Below are positions 54,992 through 63,348 of a DNA stretch of 64,000 bases, in pieces. The notes under the pieces were generated by a model. The model did not search any database. It was not told the DNA's origin and saw only the letters and a list, made by a program, of their open reading frames with translations. The DNA is from Sinorhizobium garamanticum. Lineage in GTDB: Bacteria; Pseudomonadota; Alphaproteobacteria; Rhizobiales; Rhizobiaceae. The stretch lies in NCBI RefSeq assembly GCF_029892065.1, contig NZ_CP120374.1, forward strand, positions 186,001 to 250,000. Reading direction: 5' to 3'. Numbering within the stretch: position 1 is the first letter of the stretch; each line of letters opens with the position of its first letter. Both the position numbers and the translations under genes were made by a program.

Positions 54992-56290
54992 ATGCGTCGC
55001 ATCGTTATTACAGGGATTGGAGCAGTCAGCCCCCTCGGAGCCAACGTGACGACTTCCTGGTCTCGGCTCTTATCTGGGCGTTCGGGCATCCGACGGCTTC
55101 CTGACGATGTCGTGGGGGACCTGCCGGCGAAGGTCGGTGGAATGGTTCCCTCTCTGGAAGAAGACCCCGAGGCGGGCTTCGATCCGAATACCGTGTTTGC
55201 CCCAAAGGATCAGCGCAAGGTAGACCGCTTTATTCTCTTCGCACTGGCGGCGGCGGAAGAGGCGCTTGCGCAGGCGGGATGGAAGCCGGTCTCGGAAGAT
55301 GACCAGGCCCGCACCGCGACGATCATCGCTTCGGGCATCGGCGGGTTTCCGGCCATAACTGAGGCGGTGCGAACGGTTGATCAGCGCGGTGTCCGGCGTC
55401 TTTCACCGTTCACCGTGCCGTCTTTCCTGGTGAACCTGGCAGCGGGACAGATTTCCATCCGTTACGGCTTCAAAGGGCCCATCGGCGCGCCGGTGACCGC
55501 GTGTGCGGCCGGCATTCAGGCGATCGGCGATGCGGCCCGTCTTATCCGCGCCAATGAAGCCGACATCGCGGTGTGCGGCGGAACGGAAGCCTGCATGAAT
55601 GTCGTCAGTCTCGGTGGTTTTGCCGCGGCACGCTCTCTTTCGACCGGTTTCAATGAAACGCCTGATCGGGCCTCGCGCCCCTTCGACATGTTGCGTGACG
55701 GCTTCGTTATGGGCGAAGGCGCCGGCATCCTGGTCATCGAGGCATTGAGCCACGCGCTCGCACGCGGCGCGAAGCCACTCGCCGAGCTCGTCGGCTACGG
55801 CACGACAGCGGACGCTCACCATGTCACTTCCGGCCCCGAGGACGGCGACGGTGCGCGCCGCGCGATGGAGATCGCGATTGCCAAGGCCGGAATTTCGCCG
55901 CGCGAGATCCGCCACCTCAATGCACACGCGACCTCGACGCCAGTCGGCGACCTGGGGGAAATCGCGGCGATCAAGAGGGTCTTCGGTACAGACTCCGCCA
56001 TAGCTGTCAGCGGAACGAAGTCGGCGACCGGACACCTGCTCGGAGCTGCCGGCGGGCTCGAAGCCATCTTCACGATCCTGGCGCTTAGGGATCAGATTGC
56101 CCCGCCGACCCTCAACTTGAACACTCCAGATCCGGCCGGCGACAGGATTGACTTCGTTGCGAACCGGGCTCGGCCAATGGAGATGGACTACGCGATCTCC
56201 AATGGCTTCGGCTTCGGAGGAGTCAACGCCAGCGCGGTGTTCCGACGTTGGACGGACAAGTTGACCGGCGCTGGGGAGCTCCGTGACTGA
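54992..56290 (+). CDS. 3-oxoacyl-ACP synthase II-like (FabF family)
   Basis: The condensing enzyme extends acyl-ACP with malonyl-ACP. The 432-residue protein has intact catalytic Cys171 (TACAAGIQAIGD), His312 (NAHATSTPVGD) and His348 (GTKSATGHLLGAAGG). FGFGGVNAS near the C-terminus is also conserved. There is no acyl carrier protein, FabG or malonyl transferase beside it; the neighbour is a generic SDR. It could be an additional FabF linked to stress or efflux, not the housekeeping one. ATG 54992 follows TTTGGAGATCAC. Confidence 0.88.
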   Translation: MRRIVITGIGAVSPLGANVTTSWSRLLSGRSGIRRLPDDVVGDLPAKVGGMVPSLEEDPEAGFDPNTVFAPKDQRKVDRFILFALAAAEEALAQAGWKPVSEDDQARTATIIASGIGGFPAITEAVRTVDQRGVRRLSPFTVPSFLVNLAAGQISIRYGFKGPIGAPVTACAAGIQAIGDAARLIRANEADIAVCGGTEACMNVVSLGGFAAARSLSTGFNETPDRASRPFDMLRDGFVMGEGAGILVIEALSHALARGAKPLAELVGYGTTADAHHVTSGPEDGDGARRAMEIAIAKAGISPREIRHLNAHATSTPVGDLGEIAAIKRVFGTDSAIAVSGTKSATGHLLGAAGGLEAIFTILALRDQIAPPTLNLNTPDPAGDRIDFVANRARPMEMDYAISNGFGFGGVNASAVFRRWTDKLTGAGELRD

Positions 56291-56365
56291 AGGCTCGCCT
56301 CTGACCGCTCCCGTTTTCCCAATCCACTCGAAACGAAATCCAGCACCAAGAAGGAAGTAATTTCC

Positions 56366-57181
56366 ATGAACAAAGCCAATCTTGGCGTCGCCCTGGTCAC
56401 TGGGGCATCGACCGGCATCGGGCACGCGACGGCCAAAGCCCTGCAGAAGGCGGGTTTTCGCGTCTTCGGAACCAGCCGTCGCGCGGTCCCCGAAAGATCT
56501 GACGGTATCACTATGCTGACCTGTGACGTGACCGATGACGCATCCGTGGCGAAACTGGTGGAGGAGGTGCTAGCCGAGACAGGGCGCATCGACCTGCTCG
56601 TCAATAATGCCGGCATTGGGCTGCTCGGCGGCGCAGAGGAGTCCTCGACTGCCCAGGCTCAGGCACTGTTCGACGTGAACGTCTTCGGCGTTCTTCGCGT
56701 GACCAACGCGGTGTTGCCAACAATGCGGAGCCAAGGCAAGGGCAGGATCATCAATATAAGTTCCATCCTCGGGCTGATCCCGTCCCCCTACAATGCTCTC
56801 TATGCATCGACCAAGCATGCCGTCGAAGGCTACTCCGAATCGCTCGATCACGAACTGCGCACGTTCGGAATTCGGGTGGCGCTCGTCGAGCCCGGCTTTA
56901 CCCGCACGGCGTTCGAGGAGAACATAACCAAGCCCGATCGTTCCCTTGCCGTCTATGATGCGGTGCGCGCCGACATGGAAGTGCATTTGCGGAAGAGCGT
57001 CGAAAGAGGCGACGACCCCGAGGTTGTGGCAGAGACGGTTGTCAAAGCGGCAACGGCCAAGGCGCCGAGAAGACGTTACACCGCGGGAAAACTGACCGGC
57101 CAAGTTCGCTTGCTGCGCCGTTTCGTCCCCGAATCCGCATTCGACAAGAGCTTGCGCAAACAGGCCGGGCTCCCGGTCTGA
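56366..57181 (+). CDS. SDR-family oxidoreductase
   Basis: The 271-residue protein is a classical short-chain dehydrogenase/reductase. Cofactor motif TGASTGIGHATAKAL lies at about 12-26, NNAGIGLLGGAEES follows, then the catalytic NISSILG Ser with YASTKHAVEGYSESL (Tyr and Lys) and LVEPGFTRTAFEENI. It resembles retinol dehydrogenase-like or oxidoreductases that follow TetR regulators. The start follows AAGAAGGAAG. It is 75 nt past the fabF-like gene on the same strand and is probably co-transcribed with it. Substrate unknown. Confidence 0.87.
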   Translation: MNKANLGVALVTGASTGIGHATAKALQKAGFRVFGTSRRAVPERSDGITMLTCDVTDDASVAKLVEEVLAETGRIDLLVNNAGIGLLGGAEESSTAQAQALFDVNVFGVLRVTNAVLPTMRSQGKGRIINISSILGLIPSPYNALYASTKHAVEGYSESLDHELRTFGIRVALVEPGFTRTAFEENITKPDRSLAVYDAVRADMEVHLRKSVERGDDPEVVAETVVKAATAKAPRRRYTAGKLTGQVRLLRRFVPESAFDKSLRKQAGLPV

Positions 57182-57335
57182 CGTCGACAACATGCGTTTC
57201 GCGCGAGGCAGGGCAATTTTGATCGATTACGCGAAACCGTTGGTGCGTTCCGTGGCGGCGCGATCGCCGAGGTCGATGGCGGCAAACCCGAAAGCGTTTG
57301 GGTCAGTGAGCAGATTTGTCGGCCGGTCGTACGAT

Positions 57336-57608
57336 ACGCCTTACACGCTGCTGACCGTGGACACCTCCGCCGATCCGGCGAAAGAGCAGCGCGCCTGGCA
57401 GATCTTCCGCGAGCATGGTATCGGCGGGGTATTCTACGTGACCATGTTTCATCGCCATGTCCCGCCCGGTACAGAGTTTCCGAACACTCCGACAGTGCTG
57501 GTGAATTGCAGCGCCCCCGAGCGCGCTCTGCCCTCTGTCGTGCAGGACGACTATCAGGGCGGGCTGGACGTTGTCCGCCATCTTGTCCAACAGGCCTCAC
57601 TGAAATAG
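57336..57608 (+). pseudogene. LacI-type regulator fragment
   Basis: A frame with no HTH domain carries the middle of a LacI sugar-binding region: TPYTLLTVDTSADPAKEQRA, then GIGGVFYVTMFHRHVPPG, NTPTVLVNCSAPE and DDYQGGLDVVRHL, ending in a stop two residues past QQAS. It aligns with the intact regulator at 63349 (IEGVLFVTMYHR, IPTVLVNC, DDFQGSRDLTRHL), showing it is a relative. The N-terminal DNA-binding region and the rest of the ligand domain are missing. The open frame begins at 57192 but residues before 57336 are not LacI-like. Confidence 0.75.
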
Positions 57609-57674
57609 CCAACACTTGGTATTGGTCAGGCAACAGCGGCAAGAGGTCAATTTTCCCCGTATTGATTCACGTCT

Positions 57675-57708
57675 CCAAAGAAAAGAGAGGCCGGCACGAA
57701 GACCGGCC
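57675..57708 (-). terminator. Rho-independent terminator for the sugar operon
   Basis: On the minus strand the stem GGCCGG and CCGGCC (with loop TCTTCGTG) at 57689-57708 is followed by TCTCTTTTCTTT. It lies 20 nt after the stop of the DUF2961 gene and so ends the leftward sugar transport operon. Confidence 0.85.
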
Positions 57709-57728
57709 CAAGTTGCTCGGGACGAGAC

Positions 57729-58853
57729 CTATCTGTCCCACAGCCCATGTTCGGGCCAGCGCCGGACAAGCCGGTCCTTGACCGACGGCAGAGTCTTGGC
57801 GGCAGTTGGCTTGAGCGCATACCAGTAGGCGACCGAGGAATAGTCGTTCGATTGATCGTTGGCGTGGCCGTGCTCGAAGGTGACCCGGATGGACTTCGAA
57901 AAGTGCACCGGGTCCTCGATGTGGAAGCGGTAGAGCGACCACTTGCCAAAATGCTCCTGTACGTCCGCGCCGAGTGAAATGCCGTGATAGGGCGTCGAGT
58001 GCTGTCCCGCCGGGAACCCCCAGGAGCAACCGAAATAGTCCTCAGTGCCGGTGCCATGCAGTGACGGCGGCCATGTTTCTCCGTCGATGAAGATCATGTC
58101 ATCGCCTTCGCCAGGCCATGTGTATTCTTGGTTGGAGGCATTGAAGTTGTCGATGTTGAGTATGCAGCCGACGTAGTGGCCTTCGCCCTCGATATCGAGA
58201 GCGACATAGTTGTCTTCGCCCGTGATATTCTCTCCACCGAGATCCCATGGTGCCGGGTTGGCGTAGGGCTGCACGGTGGGTATAGCGGTCGTCGGGTTCT
58301 CCCGGTTCCATGTTGCGTGGAACCGCCCCATATTCGCGGGGAGCCCATCGGCGTAAAGCTCGTAGTCGATATAGTAGAACAGATTCTGGATGGGCTCATC
58401 CGCTTCATTGACGATCTGAACCCTGGCTCCACGTTCGAAGGGCATCGGCCAGTAGCTGTTCATCGCCGGAGAGAACGGCCCTTTCGGCCCGCGGCGATCG
58501 CCGAAGGTGGTGTTCATCGGCAGAGACCACCAGTGTGCTCCCGTTGCATGACCGACACCGAAGAAGTCGCCGAGTGGCGCGCACACCGACGGCTCCGAAC
58601 TGTCGTCCCAATACATCTCGAGCACTAGCTTGCGCAGATATTGCGGATCGTAGCAGCGCGTCGTAATCCACATGTGCTTGATGCAGCCGGCTCCATCGAT
58701 GTCGGCCATCACTTGCGTCTCGCCGGCGGGGACGGTCTTGAAGTCCTTGTTGCCGCCGGTCACGTCATAGCTCGATTGACGCTTCGAGCGGACGCCAGGG
58801 CGCACGAGGGGGAGCCCCGCGAGCGGACTCGTGGGGATGAACGGCAATGTCAT
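57729..58853 (-). CDS. DUF2961 (GH172-type) glycoside hydrolase
   Basis: The 374-residue enzyme is of the family including difructose-anhydride hydrolases and arabinofuranosidases. It shows VTGGNKDFKTVPAGET, MWITTRCYDPQYLRKLVLEM, LGDFFGVGHATGAHWWSLPM, NLFYYIDYELY and TWPPSLHGTGTEDYFGCSWGFPAG, with the acidic residues expected for catalysis (Glu in TGTEDYFG). No signal peptide, so it acts in the cytoplasm on imported sugar. ATG 58853 has AAGGAGACTGTGAC upstream. It is the last gene of the sugar ABC operon. Confidence 0.88.
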   Translation of the reverse strand: MTLPFIPTSPLAGLPLVRPGVRSKRQSSYDVTGGNKDFKTVPAGETQVMADIDGAGCIKHMWITTRCYDPQYLRKLVLEMYWDDSSEPSVCAPLGDFFGVGHATGAHWWSLPMNTTFGDRRGPKGPFSPAMNSYWPMPFERGARVQIVNEADEPIQNLFYYIDYELYADGLPANMGRFHATWNRENPTTAIPTVQPYANPAPWDLGGENITGEDNYVALDIEGEGHYVGCILNIDNFNASNQEYTWPGEGDDMIFIDGETWPPSLHGTGTEDYFGCSWGFPAGQHSTPYHGISLGADVQEHFGKWSLYRFHIEDPVHFSKSIRVTFEHGHANDQSNDYSSVAYWYALKPTAAKTLPSVKDRLVRRWPEHGLWDR

Positions 58854-58879
58854 GTCACAGTCTCCTTGGGTTGTGGCCG

Positions 58880-60022
58880 TCACCAGATGCTGGTGCGGGT
58901 TTCGGGATCGAAGAAATGCAGGTTTGAGGCGTTCAGCGCGACGCGGGCTCGGTCGCCGATCTGAACGGCTGTTTTTGGTGAGAAACGGCCGACTGCCGAG
59001 CGCTGCTGACCGATCTCCGCGATGGCGTCGGGATCGCCGGCGTCCACCCAGGGCGCGTCGATCGCGAGATGAACCATCGTCTCAGCACCGAGGCCCTCCA
59101 CGAGTGTGACAGCCGCCTGGATCTCTGCGCTTGCCGGAGCGATCGAAGCGTCATCCATGTCTTCCGGGCGGATGCCGACGACTACTCTTCGCCCACCGTT
59201 CGACCGAAGGCAGGGGCGCGCCGCAAACACCTCATCGGGCAGCCTGATGGTCTGCGAACCTAGTCGCAGCTCTTCTCCCGACAGGGATGCCTCGTAGAGG
59301 GTCATCGAGGGCGAGCCGATGAAGGCGGCTACGAAGGCGTTGATGGGCCGGTCATAGAGGTTCTTCGGCGTGTCGATTTGCTGGAGCACGCCGCCCTTCA
59401 GGACGGCGACGCGGTCTCCCATGGTCATTGCCTCGATCTGGTCGTGGGTGACGTAGACGGTGGTGACGCCAAGCTCCTTTTGCAGGCGCGAAATCTCCGC
59501 CCGCATCTGCACACGGAGTTTGGCATCGAGGTTCGAAAGCGGCTCGTCCATCAAAAAGGCCGCGGGCTTGCGGACGATCGCTCTTCCCATCGCGACGCGC
59601 TGCCGCTGGCCGCCGGAGAGCCTGCCGGGCTTCCGGTCGAGATGGGGGGTGAGTTCCAGGATGCGCGCAGCCTCCTCGACGCGGCGGTCGATCTCCGGCT
59701 TCGGCAGCTTGGCCATGCGCAGAGGAAAGGCGATGTTTTCCCGGACGGTCTTGTGCGGATAGAGCGCGTAGGACTGGAAGACCATGGCGATATCGCGGTC
59801 CTTCGGGTCTACATGGTTCACAAGCCTGTCGCCGATACGCAGTTCCCCGCCCGAAATGCTCTCGAGCCCGGCGATCATCCGGAGTGCCGTGGATTTGCCG
59901 CAGCCTGAAGGGCCTACGAAAACCAGGAACTCGCCGTCCTTGATGTCGAATGTCAGGTTGCGGATCGCGTGGAAGCTGTCGCCATAGACCTTGTTGATGT
60001 TGCTCAAGCAAATCTCGGCCAT
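58880..60022 (-). CDS. Sugar ABC transporter ATPase (UgpC/MsmK-like)
   Basis: The 380-residue ATPase energises the sugar uptake system. Walker A GPSGCGKST at about 38-46, Q-loop MVFQSYALYPHKTV, signature LSGGQRQRVAMGRA, Walker B AAFLMDEPLSNLD, H-loop VTHDQIEAMTMG. The C-terminal TOBE-type regulatory domain (VVVGIRPEDM, VEGLGAETMVHLAID) is complete. Start ATG 60022 behind ATGGAGACGAGAA. The next gene's start is within 30 nt. Confidence 0.92.
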   Translation of the reverse strand: MAEICLSNINKVYGDSFHAIRNLTFDIKDGEFLVFVGPSGCGKSTALRMIAGLESISGGELRIGDRLVNHVDPKDRDIAMVFQSYALYPHKTVRENIAFPLRMAKLPKPEIDRRVEEAARILELTPHLDRKPGRLSGGQRQRVAMGRAIVRKPAAFLMDEPLSNLDAKLRVQMRAEISRLQKELGVTTVYVTHDQIEAMTMGDRVAVLKGGVLQQIDTPKNLYDRPINAFVAAFIGSPSMTLYEASLSGEELRLGSQTIRLPDEVFAARPCLRSNGGRRVVVGIRPEDMDDASIAPASAEIQAAVTLVEGLGAETMVHLAIDAPWVDAGDPDAIAEIGQQRSAVGRFSPKTAVQIGDRARVALNASNLHFFDPETRTSIW

Positions 60023-60034
60023 TTCTCGTCTCCA

Positions 60035-60871
60035 TTAGCCTTTGACAGCGCCGAAGGTCAGGCCGCCGATAATCTGTTTCTGAAGAATGAGGGTGATGAG
60101 GATGACTGGCAGCGAATAGAGCACTGCAGCCGCCGTCATCGGCCCCCAGGCCAGCCCATAGACGGAGTTGTATTCCGCGATGACGATGGGGGCGGTCTTG
60201 CCTTTTTCCGAAGTCAGCAGAAGCGCGTAGAGGAACTCGTTCCAACTGGCGATGAACGAGAAGAGGGCGGTGACCGCGATGCCGCTGCGCATCACCGGAA
60301 GGATGATCTTCACGAAAGCCTGAAACCGCGTGCAACCGTCCATTCGGGCCGCTTCTTCGAGCTCCTTTGGAAGGCCTTCGAAGAAGGCGGACATCAGCAG
60401 CAATGCAAGGGGAACGGCAGTCGATGTGTGGGCGAGCACGAGCCCCAGCGTCGTATCCAGAAGCCCCATCGACTTGAGCAAGGTGAACAGTGGCACGCCG
60501 AGCGATACGGCTGGCACCATGCGGGTCACGAGCGCGAACAGCAGGAAGAACGTCGTGAACGACCGGCGATACTGTGTCGCGACGTAGGCGGCGGGCACGG
60601 CCAGAACCAGCGACAAGACTGTCGTCAGCACCGCCACCATCAGCGAGTTCGCAAAAGCGGCGGGCAGGCTCGGGGTGGCAAGAACCGTCCTGAAGTTTTC
60701 GAGCGTGATGCGGTTCGGGAAGAACGATGGAGGAATCTGCTGCACGTCGGCGGCAGGTTTGAGCGCCGTCATCAGCAGATAGACGTAAGGAACCGCATAG
60801 GACAGCACCAGCAGCAAAGCGAAGACGTTGATGACCGTCCGGCCGACGTCACTCTTCTTGCGCTCAATCAT
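60035..60871 (-). CDS. Sugar ABC permease, MalG-type
   Basis: The 278-residue protein has six predicted spans and the EAA loop EEAARMDGCTRFQAFVKIILP near the C-terminus, typical of binding-protein-dependent carbohydrate importers. The end reads KQIIGGLTFGAVKG, the characteristic family C-terminus. It overlaps the first permease gene by 8 nt at its start. Confidence 0.92.
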   Translation of the reverse strand: MIERKKSDVGRTVINVFALLLVLSYAVPYVYLLMTALKPAADVQQIPPSFFPNRITLENFRTVLATPSLPAAFANSLMVAVLTTVLSLVLAVPAAYVATQYRRSFTTFFLLFALVTRMVPAVSLGVPLFTLLKSMGLLDTTLGLVLAHTSTAVPLALLLMSAFFEGLPKELEEAARMDGCTRFQAFVKIILPVMRSGIAVTALFSFIASWNEFLYALLLTSEKGKTAPIVIAEYNSVYGLAWGPMTAAAVLYSLPVILITLILQKQIIGGLTFGAVKG

Positions 60872-61748
60872 TGGCGGGCCTCCAGATCTTCCAGTAGGCG
60901 ACGACGGCGAGAAGGATCATGACGAGGAGGAAGAGCGTTGCGGAAGCGGATGCGTCGCCGAGGTCACCGTAGCGCACCATCCTCTGGTAGATGTTCATGG
61001 AAATGACTTCGGACTGATGGCGCGGGCCGCCCTGTGTCTGGATCCAGATGAGGTCGAACGTCTTGGCGGCGTCGACGCCCCGGACGATCACGACAACCGC
61101 GAGGACCGGGCGCATCATCGGCAATGTGACGTGCCAAAACCTCTTCAAGGCACTTGCCCCGTCGATCCGGGCAGCCTCGAGCAGTTCGCGGGGAATATTG
61201 GTCAGACCCGCATAGCTGACGAGCGCGACGAATGAGGTCGTCAGCCAGATGTCTGCGAAGGAAACCGCGTAGATGACGACGTCCTCGTCGGAGAGCCAGC
61301 GGATGGCGTCGGGATTGTCGACCAGGCCGAGGCTATCCAGTCCGTAGTTGAGGATGCCGATATCGCCGATCAGTAGGAACCTCCAAAGAAGGCCGGCGAC
61401 GATCGGCGGAACCATGAGCGGCAGGGCGAAAATGGTGCGGTGCCAGCGGGAGCCTTCGGCGATCGCGTTGAACAGCAATGCGGCGCAGAAGCCGAAGACG
61501 AACTCGAACAGCAGCGCGAAGCACGTGTACTGCACAGTGCGCAGTGCACTCTCGCGGACGCGCGATGACGTCAGAACCTCGATGTAATTCTGCAGTCCGA
61601 CCCACGCGCGAACATCCGGTGCGATGAGCTCGACCTTGTAGAAGGAATTGAAGACCAGAAGAGCGACGGGATAGGCGACCAGCAAGCCCAAGAAGATTGC
61701 TGCCGGCGCAAGCATAGCGAGGACAAACCGGTTTTCGGTCATCTCCAA
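60864..61748 (-). CDS. Sugar ABC permease, MalF/UgpA-type
   Basis: The 294-residue permease has six spans, RWHRTIFALPLMVPPIVAGL before the third, and the EAA loop LEAARIDGASALKRFWHVTLP. It pairs with the MalG-type gene to form the membrane channel. The start follows TTGGAG. Between it and the binding protein gene (168 nt) lie two palindromic repeats, which may lower expression relative to the binding protein. Confidence 0.92.
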   Translation of the reverse strand: MEMTENRFVLAMLAPAAIFLGLLVAYPVALLVFNSFYKVELIAPDVRAWVGLQNYIEVLTSSRVRESALRTVQYTCFALLFEFVFGFCAALLFNAIAEGSRWHRTIFALPLMVPPIVAGLLWRFLLIGDIGILNYGLDSLGLVDNPDAIRWLSDEDVVIYAVSFADIWLTTSFVALVSYAGLTNIPRELLEAARIDGASALKRFWHVTLPMMRPVLAVVVIVRGVDAAKTFDLIWIQTQGGPRHQSEVISMNIYQRMVRYGDLGDASASATLFLLVMILLAVVAYWKIWRPAND

Positions 61749-61803
61749 CTCCGGTATCAGGACATGCTGTGGGCGGCGGGGCGACGAAGGCTAGCCGACC
61801 CGC

Positions 61804-61907
61804 CTACAGCGCCGCGCGTCTTCTCAGACGCGCAAAGGTCGCTGTAGCATTTTGATTTGCTGCATGATTTTTTCCTTAAACCGATTCCGATTTAAGGAAT
61901 CATGCAG
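61804..61907. repeat. Pair of palindromic repeats between binding protein and permease genes
   Basis: The hairpin 61804-61847 has arms CTACAGCGCC-GCGCGTCT and AGACGCGC-GCTGTAG, the same family as 15518-15561. The second (61860-61907) has arms CTGCATGATT and AATCATGCAG, and inner CCTTAAA and TTTAAGG. Repeats at this point of ABC operons typically stabilise the upstream binding-protein message; here that is inference. Confidence 0.8.
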
Positions 61908-61915
61908 TGGGTGGG

Positions 61916-63175
61916 TTAGTTCAAGATGTCCTCGATCGTTTCCCTAGCTTCGGAAAGGACCTCACCGATGTCATCTTCGCAAGACAGAGCCTTCTGCACG
62001 GCGGGAAGGACCGCCTCGTCGACGATTTCCTGGTAGTGCTCGTGCATCGGACGGCCACGTGTTGCGTCTGCCGCCAAGGTCCTCAGGAGCGGCTCGAAGT
62101 GTTCATACCCCGGCTTGCCGGCGTAACTCTGATAGGCAGAGTTCGTCGCCGCTAGACCGAGCGGAGCTTCTATGCCCATCGCATTGTGCTTGACCGCGTA
62201 GGCGATAAACTTCTTCGCGGCGTCCTTGTTGGCGGCAGTCGACGGAATGACGTTGTACCAGGTGCCGGGAATGCCGGCGATTCCCGCTTTTCCGGCGATC
62301 ATCGGAACAACACCGACCTTGCCGTTAACCTTGGAGTCCGCCGGCGTCATCCTGTAGGCATGCGCCCAGAACTTCATCATGGCGGTTTTGCCCTGATAGA
62401 AGAGGTTCTGGGCCTCGCCCCAGCCGATCTCGGTGACGTTTTCCGGAACGGATTTGTCCTGGCAGAGCGGAGCGACATAGAACTCGAGCGCCTCCTTGTG
62501 AGCGGCGTCGTCGACGATCACATTGTTTTTGGCATCGAGGACCACGCTGGGCGAGCCTGCTTGCAACACATGCGCCATCCATTCTTCGGAATAGGCGCCG
62601 ATCGTGTCGGTGCCCCAGAAGTCGGTTTTGCCGTCGCCGTCGGTGTCTCGCGTGAAGAACTTGGCAATATCCCGCCATTGCTGCCAATTCGCCGGCGGGG
62701 CAAGCTCATAGCCGTATTTGGCCTTGAAGGCGGCCTTTTCGTTCGCGTTCTCGAACAGGTCCTTGCGGTAGAACACGACCTCTGCGTTGGCCCAGGCCGG
62801 CACGCCGACATAGTGCCCGCCAAGCTTCGCGTCTGCCAAAAGCGCCGGGGAAAAGTATGCCGCAAACTCGGGCGTGAAAAGATCGTCGAGGCTTTCCAGG
62901 TGCGGCGCAAACTTGGCATTCCAGACGACATCGATCGAGGCGACATCGAAATTCGACTGCCCCGAAGCGATCTCGGCCGAGAGTTTGTCGTAGACGCCTT
63001 GGTAGGGGACGACGGTGAATTTGACCTCGATGCCTGTCTCTTTGGTGAACTGTGCGGCGACGGCCTTCTGCAGCATTTCGCCACCGCCCTCGACGAGAAT
63101 GTTCAGAGTCTCGGCCTGCGCGGCGGCGGCTGAAATCACCAATGCGATCGCGCTTGTTGCAAGCAATCTTTTCAT
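61916..63175 (-). CDS. Sugar ABC transporter periplasmic binding protein
   Basis: The 419-residue lipid-free binding protein has a signal peptide (LLATSAIALVISAAAAQA). It belongs to the family 1 extracellular solute-binding group: LNILVEGGGEMLQKAVAAQF, GIEVKFTVVPYQGVYDKLSA, DVASIDVVWNAKFAPHLESL and GVPAWANAEVVFYRKDLF. It delivers an oligosaccharide to the permeases. ATG 63175 follows GGGAGGAGCCGCA; the frame upstream to 63346 covers the operator region and is not coding. It is the first gene of the leftward operon. Confidence 0.92.
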   Translation of the reverse strand: MKRLLATSAIALVISAAAAQAETLNILVEGGGEMLQKAVAAQFTKETGIEVKFTVVPYQGVYDKLSAEIASGQSNFDVASIDVVWNAKFAPHLESLDDLFTPEFAAYFSPALLADAKLGGHYVGVPAWANAEVVFYRKDLFENANEKAAFKAKYGYELAPPANWQQWRDIAKFFTRDTDGDGKTDFWGTDTIGAYSEEWMAHVLQAGSPSVVLDAKNNVIVDDAAHKEALEFYVAPLCQDKSVPENVTEIGWGEAQNLFYQGKTAMMKFWAHAYRMTPADSKVNGKVGVVPMIAGKAGIAGIPGTWYNVIPSTAANKDAAKKFIAYAVKHNAMGIEAPLGLAATNSAYQSYAGKPGYEHFEPLLRTLAADATRGRPMHEHYQEIVDEAVLPAVQKALSCEDDIGEVLSEARETIEDILN

Positions 63176-63234
63176 TGCGGCTCCTCCCAAAGGCTCGCTT
63201 TTTTCCAACCCTGCGGCAGAGGCTAGCGGAAGAA

Positions 63235-63291
63235 TGTCGACGTTGTCAATCGCGATTGACGACGTTGTCATCAAAAATGTCGACGTTGTCA
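63235..63291. promoter_or_regulatory. Three tandem LacI operators
   Basis: TGTCGACGTTGTCA occurs at 63235-63248 and 63278-63291, and TGACGACGTTGTCA at 63257-63270. Start-to-start spacing is 22 and 21 bp, about two helical turns each. The sites have imperfect dyad symmetry (TGACGACGTTGTCA against its complement). They lie between the binding-protein gene and the divergent LacI gene, so all three can act on both promoters. Confidence 0.8.
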
Positions 63292-63348
63292 CTTGCGCAT
63301 AACGCACTGTCTTCATATGTTGAGGCCAACTGGGGAGGGATGGCAATC

